From NCBI GenBank assembly GCA_021819605.1, contig JAKAQT010000017.1, positions 1 to 17,396 on the forward strand: a DNA stretch of 17,396 nucleotides. Direction: 5' to 3'. Within the stretch, counting starts at the first letter, position 1. Each line of letters opens with the position of its first letter. Under the pieces are notes generated by a model that saw only the letters and a list, made by a program, of their open reading frames with translations, had not been told where the DNA came from and ran no database searches. Positions 1 to 6,960 of the stretch are shown here, in pieces. Position numbers and translations under genes: made by a program. This DNA is from Thermoplasmata archaeon. GTDB lineage: Archaea > Thermoplasmatota > Thermoplasmata > Thermoplasmatales > Thermoplasmataceae.

Positions 1-1
1 T

Positions 2-253
2 CCGATCTATTCTGCAATAGGTTTCATAAAGCGCCTTAAGGATCAGAAACATTTCAAGCAGTCCATTGTTACACAGGTACTGCCATTCAAGAATTTCTAT
101 CCTGCTGAGGATTACCACAGAAACTATTACGAGAAGAATCCAGGTGCCCTATATTGCAGATTTGTCATAAATCCCAAGATTAAGAAACTGCAGGAGCTGT
201 TTCCTGCACTTGTGGACAGAAAAAGCAGGGCAGACAACCTGGAACGGGATTAA
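2..253 (+). CDS. msrA: Peptide methionine sulfoxide reductase MsrA, C-terminal part (5' end outside window)
   Basis: The frame from base 2 is open to a TAA at 251-253, giving 83 residues of a C-terminus. It carries the MsrA signature: a segment reading VLPFKNFYPAEDYHRNYYEK (roughly residues 29-48 of the visible part), then NPGALYC and a closing VINPKIKKL. In known MsrA proteins the AEDYHQxYY stretch contributes to binding the methionine sulfoxide substrate. The enzyme reduces the S-epimer of methionine sulfoxide in oxidised proteins, recycled by a thioredoxin-like donor. The catalytic GCFWC motif lies in the N-terminal part and is not in this window, so activity cannot be judged. The Cys in the YC pair near the C-terminus may be a resolving cysteine (inference). 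The family call is confident. Confidence 0.9.
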   Translation, partial: PIYSAIGFIKRLKDQKHFKQSIVTQVLPFKNFYPAEDYHRNYYEKNPGALYCRFVINPKIKKLQELFPALVDRKSRADNLERD

Positions 254-314
254 TCCAATTTTTGCCAGTACTTGTGATAAAAGGCAGGCCTTATGAAATA
301 CAAGCCGACCATAT

Positions 315-325
315 CCTTTTAAAAA
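315..325 (+). promoter_or_regulatory. Box A (TATA) for the PEBP gene
   Basis: The element ccttttaaaaa is centred about 25 bases before the ATG at 344. Archaeal transcription starts about 25-27 bases after the box centre, so the predicted mRNA begins at or next to the start codon (leaderless). No Shine-Dalgarno sequence is seen before the ATG, which agrees with this. Confidence 0.55.
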
Positions 326-343
326 CAGTTGCAATAATGATTT

Positions 344-820
344 ATGACTTTCAAGATTGAGATGACGGGATTCAAAAATGGGGATATGCTGAGCCAGAAA
401 TTCTCATGTGATGGAAATGATGTCTCCCCTGAGATCAAGTGGGATGACGCTCCACAATCGGCCAAATCCTTTATACTTATTGTCGAAGACCCGGATGCCC
501 CGCATGGAACATTCGTCCACTGGATCATTTATAACATAAAACCGGATGTCAAGTCTCTGCCTGAAAATGTCCCGAAAACAGAGACCACCCCCGAAGGATG
601 GAGCCAGGGGGTAAACGATTTTGGAAAGATCGGCTACAACGGGCCATGCCCCCCGAGGAAGCAGGTGCACAGGTATTTCTTTACAATTTATGGTGTCCTG
701 GAACCACCTGAGCTGAAGCCGGGACTCTCAAGGAAGGACCTTGACAGAATTCTGGATGTCAAGACTGTCAAAAAAACTTCAATAATGGTGAAATACGGCA
801 GGGCATATGAGCATGCCTGA
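344..820 (+). CDS. PEBP/Raf kinase inhibitor-like protein, YbhB/YbcL type
   Basis: This 158-residue protein has the hallmarks of the phosphatidylethanolamine-binding protein family in its short prokaryotic YbhB/YbcL form: DPDAP at residues 49-53 followed by HW at 59-60, GPCPP at 100-104, and HRYFF at 109-113. Together these residues form the anion/ligand pocket in solved family members. The length matches the bacterial and archaeal proteins (about 150-180 residues). There is no signal peptide or membrane segment, so it is probably cytosolic. The start is set by the box A at 315-325 and by the usual position of the first strand. The biochemical role of prokaryotic members is not settled; ligand binding or protease/kinase inhibition have been proposed for relatives. 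It lies 80 bases before pyrD, which appears to have its own promoter, so a functional link is not implied. Confidence 0.93.
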   Translation: MTFKIEMTGFKNGDMLSQKFSCDGNDVSPEIKWDDAPQSAKSFILIVEDPDAPHGTFVHWIIYNIKPDVKSLPENVPKTETTPEGWSQGVNDFGKIGYNGPCPPRKQVHRYFFTIYGVLEPPELKPGLSRKDLDRILDVKTVKKTSIMVKYGRAYEHA

Positions 821-857
821 TTTCCCATGTTTAATTCCGGGCGCTTCAGATCTGACA

Positions 858-868
858 ACATTTATGGA
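858..868 (+). promoter_or_regulatory. Probable box A for pyrD-pyrK
   Basis: The stretch acatttatgga upstream of pyrD is the best A/T-rich box in the 80-base gap. Its centre is about 37 bases before the ATG at 901, predicting a leader of about 10 bases. An upstream ATG at 881 opens only six codons and ends at a TAA just before 901, so 901 remains the start. Confidence 0.4.
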
Positions 869-900
869 TATGGTAATGCTATGGAAGCTGGTCAATTTTA

Positions 901-1803
901 ATGGTTCACACTGATACAACCGTAGCCGGAATCAGGCTTTCCAATCCCATGATGCTTGCCTCTGGAATACTGGACGAAAATGGATACACAATGCTTGAAA
1001 TCCTGAAAAAAGGCGCTGCTGCAGTGGTTACTAAGTCCATTGGCACCAGTGAGAGGACAGGATATAAGCCCCCTGTTGTGGTGCCAATCCAGGGAGGACT
1101 TCTTAATGCCATTGGTCTTGCTAATCCTGGAATTAAAAATTTCAGGGGTGAGATGGAAATTGCGCTGCGTGGAAATAAACCAGTTGTGGGAAGTATTTTC
1201 GGTGCAACTGCAGATGAATTTCTCCAGCTGGCACTGGACATGGAGGAATACGGAGCAACTGCAGTGGAGCTGAACCTTTCCTGCCCACACGTGGCGGGAT
1301 ACGGCACAGAGGTTGGATCTGACCCGCAGCTAGTGGAGGATATAGTGACCACACTGAAATCAAAACTGAAAATACCGGTGTTCGCGAAACTCTCCCCAAA
1401 CGTCACAAACATAGTGGACATTGCCAACGCCGCTCATAAGGCAGATGCGCTTGTCCTCATAAACACCGTAAGGGCAATGTCCATAGATATACACGCCAGG
1501 AAAGCGGTTCTCACCAACAGATATGGTGGCCTTTCCGGCCCTGCCATAAAAAATGTTGGTGTAAGGTACGTTTATGAGGTCAGAAAGGAGACCGGGAAGG
1601 AAATAATCGGTGTTGGAGGAATTGAAAACACCAACGACCTTGTTGAATACGTTATGGCCGGTGCTTCTGCGGTCCAGATAGGCACAGCGCTTTACACACA
1701 GGGGAAAGATATATTTTCAAGAATAGAAGCAAACCTTGAGAAATTCATGGAAGCGGAAGGGTTCAACAGAATCTCTGAAATGATCGGGGTGGCTGTTGAA
1801 TGA
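901..1803 (+). CDS. pyrD: Dihydroorotate dehydrogenase, catalytic (FMN) subunit, class 1B
   Basis: This 300-residue protein is the FMN-binding TIM-barrel subunit that oxidises dihydroorotate to orotate, the fourth step of de novo pyrimidine synthesis. Visible landmarks are LASGILDENG near residues 19-28, NAIGLANPG at 69-77, ELNLSCPH at 123-130 with the expected catalytic base Cys128, FAKLSPN, a glycine-rich GLSGP loop, and the phosphate-binding GVGGI and GASAVQIGTA segments near the C-terminus. Length is normal for class 1. The Asn that usually follows SCP in well-studied bacterial enzymes is His here; I believe archaeal members often share this but cannot verify it. Its TGA overlaps the ATG of pyrK by four bases, so the two subunits are translationally coupled. 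This pairing marks the enzyme as class 1B, using NAD+ through PyrK. Confidence 0.97.
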   Translation: MVHTDTTVAGIRLSNPMMLASGILDENGYTMLEILKKGAAAVVTKSIGTSERTGYKPPVVVPIQGGLLNAIGLANPGIKNFRGEMEIALRGNKPVVGSIFGATADEFLQLALDMEEYGATAVELNLSCPHVAGYGTEVGSDPQLVEDIVTTLKSKLKIPVFAKLSPNVTNIVDIANAAHKADALVLINTVRAMSIDIHARKAVLTNRYGGLSGPAIKNVGVRYVYEVRKETGKEIIGVGGIENTNDLVEYVMAGASAVQIGTALYTQGKDIFSRIEANLEKFMEAEGFNRISEMIGVAVE

Positions 1804-2552
1804 TAGTAAAAATTATTTCCGATGTGGAGCGGATAGGGAGAAATACCGTAACAATAAGGTTCAGTTGGGACCAGAAAGTTGAACCGGGACAGTTCCTCAT
1901 GGTGTGGATGCCTAACCACAGCGAAATTCCCATTTCAATATCTCATACGGGCCCCCTGAAAGGCATCACCATCAGAAGCTATGGCGAAACCAGTGAAGCA
2001 ATGATCGGTCTCAGGAAGGGAGACAGGATCTTTTTCAGGGGACCATATGGAAGACCCTTTGACATCAAGCCAGGAAGAAAATTAATAGTTGGAGGAGGGT
2101 CTGGCATGGCTGGCCTTCTTCCACTGGTTGATTCCAGGGCGTATGGGGTTGTTTCTGCAAGAACCTCATCTGATCTTCTTTTTGCAGACAGATTTGCGGA
2201 GGGGCATGTGACAATGGTTACGGACGATGGCACGGCAGGCATCAGGGGTTTTGCCATTGATGGTGTTAAGTCCCTCCAGCTGGATGAGTTTGACATGATG
2301 TACGTATGCGGCCCAGAATTGATGCTGAAGTCCATACTGGATTATGTTGCGCATAAGTCCATCCCTGCCCAGTTCTCACTGGAACGCACCATGAAGTGTG
2401 GAATTGGTATCTGCGATTCATGCTCCATAGATGGAAGACAGCTATGCACGGAAGGGCCCACATTCAGCAAGGAAGAGCTCATGGGCATGCATGAATTCGG
2501 AACCACAAGGCTTACGGAATCCGGAAAGCGCATCCAGATTGGCAGGCATTAG
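1800..2552 (+). CDS. pyrK: Dihydroorotate dehydrogenase electron transfer subunit (FAD, [2Fe-2S])
   Basis: This 250-residue protein passes electrons from PyrD FMN to NAD+ through a [2Fe-2S] cluster and FAD. The N-terminal half is a ferredoxin-reductase-type FAD domain (VEPGQF at residues 27-32, RSYGETS at 59-65, GPYGRPF at 81-87), followed by a nucleotide-binding domain with a glycine-rich VGGGSGMAGLLPL loop and a CGPELM segment at 170-175. The cluster ligands are Cys200, Cys205, Cys208 and Cys216 (C-x4-C-x2-C-x7-C), the typical PyrK pattern followed by the expected TEGP. The ATG at 1800 overlaps the pyrD stop as ATGA. Length is typical (about 230-270). No other pyrimidine gene is adjacent. 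Confidence 0.96.
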   Translation: MIVKIISDVERIGRNTVTIRFSWDQKVEPGQFLMVWMPNHSEIPISISHTGPLKGITIRSYGETSEAMIGLRKGDRIFFRGPYGRPFDIKPGRKLIVGGGSGMAGLLPLVDSRAYGVVSARTSSDLLFADRFAEGHVTMVTDDGTAGIRGFAIDGVKSLQLDEFDMMYVCGPELMLKSILDYVAHKSIPAQFSLERTMKCGIGICDSCSIDGRQLCTEGPTFSKEELMGMHEFGTTRLTESGKRIQIGRH

Positions 2553-2573
2553 TTCATGCAGACTGCACTATGG

Positions 2574-2586
2574 AAAATAATTAAGT
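2574..2586 (+). promoter_or_regulatory. Box A for the AAA-TPR ATPase gene
   Basis: The A/T-rich run aaaataattaagt lies 24-36 bases before the ATG at 2610, giving a predicted leaderless transcript. It sits in the 57-base gap after pyrK, so the ATPase gene is probably its own transcription unit. Confidence 0.55.
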
Positions 2587-2609
2587 AGTCCTCCCAATCC
2601 CAATACGTA

Positions 2610-5189
2610 ATGGAACGAGTCTTCAACTACAGGGAAGCCAGTGATTATTTCATCGATCTCATTGACAAGTCGAAGATATCCGGTACATCGTTCCTTCTTA
2701 TGGGAAAGAGCGGCTGGGGAAAGACCGCCGCCCTGAATTTCATCGAGGAATTTGCCAGGGGCAATGGCATGTACGTCTTCAGGGCAAAATCCTTTTATTC
2801 AGACGAAGCTCTCATGTACCAGGCCTACAACGAGCTGCTCAATCAGCTACTCGATACATTTGAGGAGAGAGATCTGGCAAAGATAGTGGAGATATTCTCA
2901 CACTTTTCAGGAGAAAAGGCCAGAAACACCATATTTATCCTTGACAATATTGAAAGCATGATCCAGCCTTCCAGAGAACTCTTTGTTTATCTATCCAGGC
3001 TCAGCATGAAAAACGGATACATCTTCATGGCAACATTCAATGAAGAGCTGATCCTTGATCAGGATGTGGTGAGGAAGTTCCTGAATGTTGTCACAATGGA
3101 ATCAAACATTTGGGTGCTGAACTTCAGAAAACCCGACATTGAAGACATGAACTATTTCCTCAGGCAGAAACATTTCAAGCTTCCGATTTCATTTGTTCAG
3201 GAGCTTTACCGGCTCACCAACGGAAATATAAGATATGCAGATTACGCGCTGAAATACTACCAGGAAAGAGGGATAATAAACAGCAACAATGAGCTTGAGG
3301 AGGTAACGTACAGATTCTTTCCAATACCGCCAAGTTTTGAAACAAGGCTCGAAAGGGTACTTGCAGACATGGAAGACCCTGATCTGTCTATCCTGGGCTT
3401 GATTGCGCTGATGTCAGAGGAACTCTCACCAGGCTTCATTGCCAGAATGCTGGAACTTGAGAGAAGCGATGTTCTTCATATTCTTGACAGATTGACCGAA
3501 GCTGGCTTTGTAACACATAATGATGTCAATTACAGCCTGGTAAACAGGAGAATAAATGACCTAGTTATTGGGGCGCTTTCCGAGAAAAAATCAAAGGTGC
3601 TCTCCGACCATTTCCTTAAACAACCTTCATTCAATGATCTGCCTGCACTGACAAAAATCAAGATCTATCTTCTTGTGAAAGATCCTGAGGCAATAGAGAA
3701 GGAGGTGGAGGGTCAGTGGACTGAAATCCGGCAGAAACTCCCGTTCATCAACTCCTCACCGGAAATGTTCCTGAGAATCCTGAAAATGGTCAGCAATGAT
3801 GGCGCACGTGCACACCTTAGTCTGCTGGCTGCCTATGCCTATGAGATAGCGGGACAGACCAAGGAAGCCATCGAATTATGCAATTCCGAAAGTGTCATAA
3901 GAGTTGAGCCCGTCTTTGCCAGGATAACGCTGGCCAGACTGTACAGGAAGGCTGGAAGATACGCTGAATCAGTGAAATTATGCGAAGAGCTTCTGCCACA
4001 CCTTGACATTGAATCCAGGGATTATGCCGAGACCCTCATGACCCTGGCAGTTGACTATTCATATATGGAAAACAGGGAACTTACGGTAAAATATGCAACG
4101 GACGCAAGAAACCTGGCAAAGAAGAAGGGTTTCGAGGATGTTACTGCAGATGCACTTAACCTACTTGGAACCATGAGCGTGAGAAGTTTCCAGTTGAGCA
4201 ACGCACTTGACCTTTATAAGGAATCACTGGCCCTGAACCAGAAGATGAGGCATTACGAGGCCGAGCTTCTCAGCCTGAACAATATTGCAATCATATACAG
4301 TTACCAGGGAAAGCTGGAGGAATCGGCAAAGATGTTGACCGAAATTATTGAGAAGTCCTATATTTCCGGTGCCCTGATGTCCAGGGCATACGCAACATAC
4401 AACCTCTGTGAAATATATTACACCACTGGCAGGTTTGACGAATTCCGGCAGAACATCACAAGCGCACAGAAGCTCATACGCATTGTGGACGACAGCAACC
4501 TGACATACCCGTTCCTCAGGTTCATGGCAACAATAAACCTGAATTCATTCAATCTTGAAAATGCCATTACCTTCATCAATGAAATGTATGACCTTGCCGT
4601 GAGGAATGGAAATTCTGTCCAGGAGACTGTCTGCCGCGGCCTGAAGTATATAGCCGATGGATTCCAGTCAGGCAATTTCAACCCCAATCTTGACAAGGTT
4701 TTCCTTACGTCATTCCAGGAGGCTGATGACTACCTGCCCTTGTGGTACACCATTGGAGCCCTTAAATTCGCAATAGACGGTAATGCTGATGAGGCAATGA
4801 GAGCCGCTGAACTTGCCATGAAACAGGCCCAGGGAATTGGGGATTTCCTGGGATTGCTCGTAGCGAGGATCGCCGGCGCAATCGCACTTGCCTCAAGAGG
4901 GAAATTGAACGACCTGAGAAAGTTTCTTGAAGAAAATCTTCCACAGGGAAGCAGTACCTACATCTACACATACGTTGTTGAATTGCTGAGGCACATGGCT
5001 GCAGGGAAACTGAATGAAGTAAAAATCGATGAAAAGTCAAGATCTCTCATAGGGCTGGGCACCGAAGTGATTGTGGGTCTGCACGATGAGGAGATAGCAA
5101 AGTTGAATACAACAAAAGGTGAATATATAAAGTCCGTTTATACCCAGTTGACAGGAAAGGTGCCACAGATATATGACGGGTTCAATTGA
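2610..5189 (+). CDS. Large P-loop (AAA/STAND-like) ATPase with winged helix and TPR-like C-terminal half
   Basis: This is an 859-residue soluble protein. The N-terminal third is an ATPase module: Walker A GKSGWGKT at 32-39, Walker B TIFILDN at 107-113, and a sensor-1-like MATFNEE at about 140-146. Residues around 255-325 look like a winged helix (a helix-rich stretch, then DVLHILDRLTEAGFV and a short hairpin). From about residue 340 to the end the protein is all-helical, with recognisable TPR-type pairs, for example around 525-545 (ALDLYKESLALNQ) and 556-580 (NIAIIYSYQGKLEESAKML). This plan resembles STAND signal-transduction ATPases such as MalT, where ATP-driven oligomerisation is gated by a ligand-sensing helical repeat. 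Role and ligand here are unknown; a transcriptional or scaffold function is inference. The small Cys/His-rich ORF overlaps or directly follows the stop. Confidence 0.85.
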   Translation: MERVFNYREASDYFIDLIDKSKISGTSFLLMGKSGWGKTAALNFIEEFARGNGMYVFRAKSFYSDEALMYQAYNELLNQLLDTFEERDLAKIVEIFSHFSGEKARNTIFILDNIESMIQPSRELFVYLSRLSMKNGYIFMATFNEELILDQDVVRKFLNVVTMESNIWVLNFRKPDIEDMNYFLRQKHFKLPISFVQELYRLTNGNIRYADYALKYYQERGIINSNNELEEVTYRFFPIPPSFETRLERVLADMEDPDLSILGLIALMSEELSPGFIARMLELERSDVLHILDRLTEAGFVTHNDVNYSLVNRRINDLVIGALSEKKSKVLSDHFLKQPSFNDLPALTKIKIYLLVKDPEAIEKEVEGQWTEIRQKLPFINSSPEMFLRILKMVSNDGARAHLSLLAAYAYEIAGQTKEAIELCNSESVIRVEPVFARITLARLYRKAGRYAESVKLCEELLPHLDIESRDYAETLMTLAVDYSYMENRELTVKYATDARNLAKKKGFEDVTADALNLLGTMSVRSFQLSNALDLYKESLALNQKMRHYEAELLSLNNIAIIYSYQGKLEESAKMLTEIIEKSYISGALMSRAYATYNLCEIYYTTGRFDEFRQNITSAQKLIRIVDDSNLTYPFLRFMATINLNSFNLENAITFINEMYDLAVRNGNSVQETVCRGLKYIADGFQSGNFNPNLDKVFLTSFQEADDYLPLWYTIGALKFAIDGNADEAMRAAELAMKQAQGIGDFLGLLVARIAGAIALASRGKLNDLRKFLEENLPQGSSTYIYTYVVELLRHMAAGKLNEVKIDEKSRSLIGLGTEVIVGLHDEEIAKLNTTKGEYIKSVYTQLTGKVPQIYDGFN

Positions 5190-5400
5190 GCATTTATGCA
5201 TGTACCATTCAGGCGGCCAGTGCCATCTCCATGAGGGACTGGTAACGCACTGCAGGCTCTGCTTCAACTTTGCTTCGGCATACCGTGTTGTGGAGAAAGG
5301 TAAAACCAAGCCCTTCTATACATTATATGATTACATGGTTTCCACCGGGGAGAGCAGGAATATTTTTCCAGAAGGCAATTCCGTCCAGACAACTCTCTGA
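5173..5400 (+). CDS. Small Cys/His-rich protein, possible zinc-binding microprotein
   Basis: The 75-residue frame starts at ATG 5173, overlapping the ATPase gene by 17 bases, with a weak SD-like aaaggtg about 8-10 bases upstream. A second in-frame ATG at 5200 is also plausible: it follows the upstream stop by 10 bases and lies about 28 bases after the A/T-rich agatatatga. The N-terminal third has clustered potential metal ligands: Cys9-x2-His12, Cys17-x2-His20, then His26, Cys27 and Cys30 (HCRLC). The rest is hydrophilic with several aromatic residues and no known fold that I recognise. No signal peptide or membrane helix is present. The ligand spacing suggests a small zinc-bound domain, and the position suggests co-expression with the ATPase. 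I do not recognise the family; no function is assigned. Confidence 0.55.
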   Translation: MTGSIEHLCMYHSGGQCHLHEGLVTHCRLCFNFASAYRVVEKGKTKPFYTLYDYMVSTGESRNIFPEGNSVQTTL

Positions 5401-5407
5401 AATGACA

Positions 5408-5417
5408 ATTCTTTAGA
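5408..5417 (+). promoter_or_regulatory. Box A for tRNA-Arg
   Basis: The element attctttaga is centred about 28 bases before the first base of the mature tRNA. This predicts a primary transcript with almost no 5' leader. Confidence 0.4.
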
Positions 5418-5440
5418 ACAACAGAGCCATCACTGAAGAA

Positions 5441-5514
5441 GGGCCCGTGGGGTAGCTAGGATATCCTGTTGGCCTTCGAAGCCGAAGACCTGGGTTCGAA
5501 TCCCGGCGGGCCCG
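5441..5514 (+). tRNA. tRNA-Arg (anticodon UCG)
   Basis: A full cloverleaf can be drawn. The acceptor stem is GGGCCCG (5441-5447) with CGGGCCC (5507-5513), seven pairs, and the discriminator is G at 5514. The D stem is GGGT with ATCC. The anticodon stem is TTGGC with GCCGA, enclosing the loop CTTCGAA, so the anticodon is UCG, reading the Arg codon CGA. The T stem is CTGGG with CCCGG around TTCGAAT. No intron is present and the 3' CCA is not encoded, as in many archaeal tRNAs. Two bases (TG) sit between the D stem and anticodon stem and four in the variable loop, which can also be drawn as one extra pair or bulge. Confidence 0.96.
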
Positions 5515-5554
5515 CTCAAGGAAATCCGACATAATGGCCGACTCATAAGATTGT

Positions 5555-5563
5555 CTATAAATA
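5555..5563 (+). promoter_or_regulatory. Orphan box A with no clear gene behind it
   Basis: The strong match ctataaata is centred 26 bases before an ATG at 5585, the spacing used by other genes here, yet that ATG opens only six codons (stop at 5603-5605). If active, it would produce a short or non-coding RNA running into, and antisense to, the 3' end of the Met-rich gene on the other strand. Confidence 0.25.
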
Positions 5564-5636
5564 ATACAGGATCAGGAACATAAAATGCCAGAAGTATTAA
5601 AATAACTAAAGGATGCAAAGTAAATGGTCCGGAGGA

Positions 5637-6200
5637 TCAGATCCAGAATCCTCCACCCATCATGCCCATGCCCATCATTCCCATCATACCCATTCCTAGC
5701 ATTCCCATGCCCATCATTCCCATTCCTGATCCGTATCCCATTGCCTGCTGCTGATGGGTCTTCATGTGCTTGTCAAGGTCCTCCTGCGTATTGAACAGCA
5801 GGCCATCCAGATCACACATCTTCAAACTGGGGTCTATGAGATTTACCACCTTTTTCCAGAGATTCAGTTCGTATTCATGGCCTGAGTGAACTTCTGCTGC
5901 TGTTGCTGCCCCAAAAGTAAAAATACCTTCAATCGCAGGTACTGCAAGGTCGCGTCCCCATATTCCTGCATGCAACTGGACTTCGAATTTTCCTTTCTGC
6001 CCAGCCACCATGGCATCCACGTCCCTGACCTTTCCAAGAATTATCCTTTCCCTGTTTGACTTCTTGGCATGCATTTCCCTGAGATTCCCATTGGACTCGT
6101 CCGAAGTTACGTTGAACTTGTCCTCAACCAGCATGTCTTTTATGCGGGAGTACACCGTTGACGGATCTATGTCCTTCTCCACAAAACCATGTCTGTACAT
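5637..6200 (-). CDS. Uncharacterised protein with degenerate C2H2-like finger and Met/Gly-repeat tail
   Basis: This 187-residue protein has three visible parts. Residues 1-125 form a soluble mixed alpha/beta domain with a well-patterned core (GKVRDVDAMVAGQKGKFEV at 56-74, GIWGRDLAVPAI at 79-90) that I cannot assign. Residues 129-149 match the C2H2 zinc-finger spacing C-x2-[C]-x3-F-x5-L-x2-H-x3-H, but the second Cys is Asp132; the other positions are Cys129, Phe136, Leu142, His145 and His149. Residues 151-187 form a low-complexity tail of GM, GMM and GML units with 14 Met between 154 and 181, ending GGGFWI. The tail resembles in style the GGM tail of GroEL, and Met-rich stretches can also bind Cu(I); neither role is shown. 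The box A at 6221-6230 sets a leaderless start at 6200. The gene is divergent from the gene at 6328. Confidence 0.82.
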   Translation of the reverse strand: MYRHGFVEKDIDPSTVYSRIKDMLVEDKFNVTSDESNGNLREMHAKKSNRERIILGKVRDVDAMVAGQKGKFEVQLHAGIWGRDLAVPAIEGIFTFGAATAAEVHSGHEYELNLWKKVVNLIDPSLKMCDLDGLLFNTQEDLDKHMKTHQQQAMGYGSGMGMMGMGMLGMGMMGMMGMGMMGGGFWI

Positions 6201-6206
6201 ATATTA

Positions 6207-6222
6207 GCCATGTGCCCATGGC
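6207..6222. promoter_or_regulatory. Inverted repeat in the core promoter of the Met-rich gene
   Basis: A perfect dyad GCCATG-tgcc-CATGGC lies between the box A (6221-6230, minus strand) and the predicted start site at about 6200. A protein bound here would block initiation, so it is a candidate repressor operator. Six-base arms can occur by chance. Confidence 0.35.
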
Positions 6223-6230
6223 ATAAAGCA
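6221..6230 (-). promoter_or_regulatory. Box A for the Met-rich gene
   Basis: Read on the minus strand the element is tgctttatgc, centred about 26 bases before the ATG at 6200. It predicts a leaderless mRNA and supports that start over later in-frame Met codons. Confidence 0.5.
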
Positions 6231-6296
6231 TTGCCGAAAAATTAAGGCGAAGCCGCACTTGCTTCATCGGTTTAACATCTATCAGGGTGGGGGAAT

Positions 6297-6306
6297 GTAT
6301 TAATTC
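6297..6306 (+). promoter_or_regulatory. Box A for the gene at 6328
   Basis: The element gtattaattc is centred about 26 bases before the ATG at 6328, again predicting a leaderless transcript. The two divergent genes thus have separate, non-overlapping promoters in the 127-base gap. Confidence 0.5.
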
Positions 6307-6327
6307 CATAATTACTACTGTACACGT

Positions 6328-6894
6328 ATGACGTCCGATATCTCAAAACTCATTGCTGATCTAGGCGGAAAGATCAGGGTATACCCTCTGCAGAATAGCA
6401 TCATGGGCACATTCAGCCAGATTCTCATCTGGAAGGGAGATGATCCTTCAAAGTTCGTGGAAACAATGATGAATGAACACGTTCCAATTCTTTACCACTA
6501 TATCTCGCCTGGTTCTTCTGGAACTGCCAGTCAAGCAACTGCTGAACATGAAGAGGCAGCATTTTTGGAGAATGGTTTTGTGCATCTCTTTGTAAGATCC
6601 TCGGTAACTCCCGCTCCAAAACCTGCATCCATATCCGAACTGCCTCAGGGTCCTGGCCAGCCGCAGGGTACGATTCCTGACAGAAGCCCGGAAGAGGTTG
6701 CTGCTGACATGACAAACTTTGTTTCAATGAGCCTTGACTATATGAGTCCTGATACTTTCAATCTACAGTACTTCTTCAAAAAATACTGGCAGTCTCAGGG
6801 GTTGAACCCGGATATCCCGGCGGGGAGCGCCTTGAAAAAATTCATGGACAGGGTGGAAGAGATTTCAACCAGAAAAATTAAGTCCAGGTCCTGA
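6328..6894 (+). CDS. Uncharacterised two-part protein with proline-rich linker
   Basis: This 188-residue protein is not one I recognise. Residues 1-92 look like a compact alpha/beta domain (strand-rich KIRVYPLQNSIMGTF and FSQILIWKG segments, closing with GFVHLFVRS). Residues about 94-120 are a flexible linker rich in Pro, Gly and Gln (PAPKPASIS, PQGPGQPQG). Residues about 122-188 are predicted helical (EEVAADMTNFVSMSLDYM, then FNLQYFFKKYW) and end in a basic stretch. No signal peptide, membrane helix or clear catalytic motif is visible. The gene is divergent from the similarly sized Met-rich gene, which may mean shared regulation. The coding call is supported by a promoter at the right distance and by a uniform, protein-like composition. 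Confidence 0.78.
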   Translation: MTSDISKLIADLGGKIRVYPLQNSIMGTFSQILIWKGDDPSKFVETMMNEHVPILYHYISPGSSGTASQATAEHEEAAFLENGFVHLFVRSSVTPAPKPASISELPQGPGQPQGTIPDRSPEEVAADMTNFVSMSLDYMSPDTFNLQYFFKKYWQSQGLNPDIPAGSALKKFMDRVEEISTRKIKSRS

Positions 6895-6900
6895 ACCTGG
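6884..6900 (+). terminator. Possible hairpin at the end of the gene at 6328
   Basis: CCAGGT-cctga-ACCTGG is a perfect six-pair inverted repeat straddling the TGA at 6892-6894. There is no T-tract after it, so termination is only a guess; it may simply be chance. Confidence 0.2.
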
Positions 6901-6960
6901 TGCAATTGTCTGCTTCACTCCAGATATCATGCCTCCGTACTTGTGCATGCAAGGGAATCG

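Noticed and set aside
906..1427. Long minus-strand frame (173 codons) antisense to pyrD
   Set aside because: Shadow of a confidently identified gene; Ser/Pro-rich composition with no motif.
3257..3439. Short minus-strand frames inside the AAA-TPR gene
   Set aside because: No promoter, no motif and fully inside a gene with clear domains.
5613..5699. A 28-codon plus-strand frame encoding a His-rich peptide (many CAT codons)
   Set aside because: It is the mirror of the Met/Gly tail on the minus strand: ATG read backwards is CAT. No box A lies at the right distance, so it is taken as an artefact.
5655..5740. Short repeated units resembling a repeat array or small CRISPR
   Set aside because: The units are in-frame GM/GMM codons of the coding tail, a few bases long, with no spacer structure.
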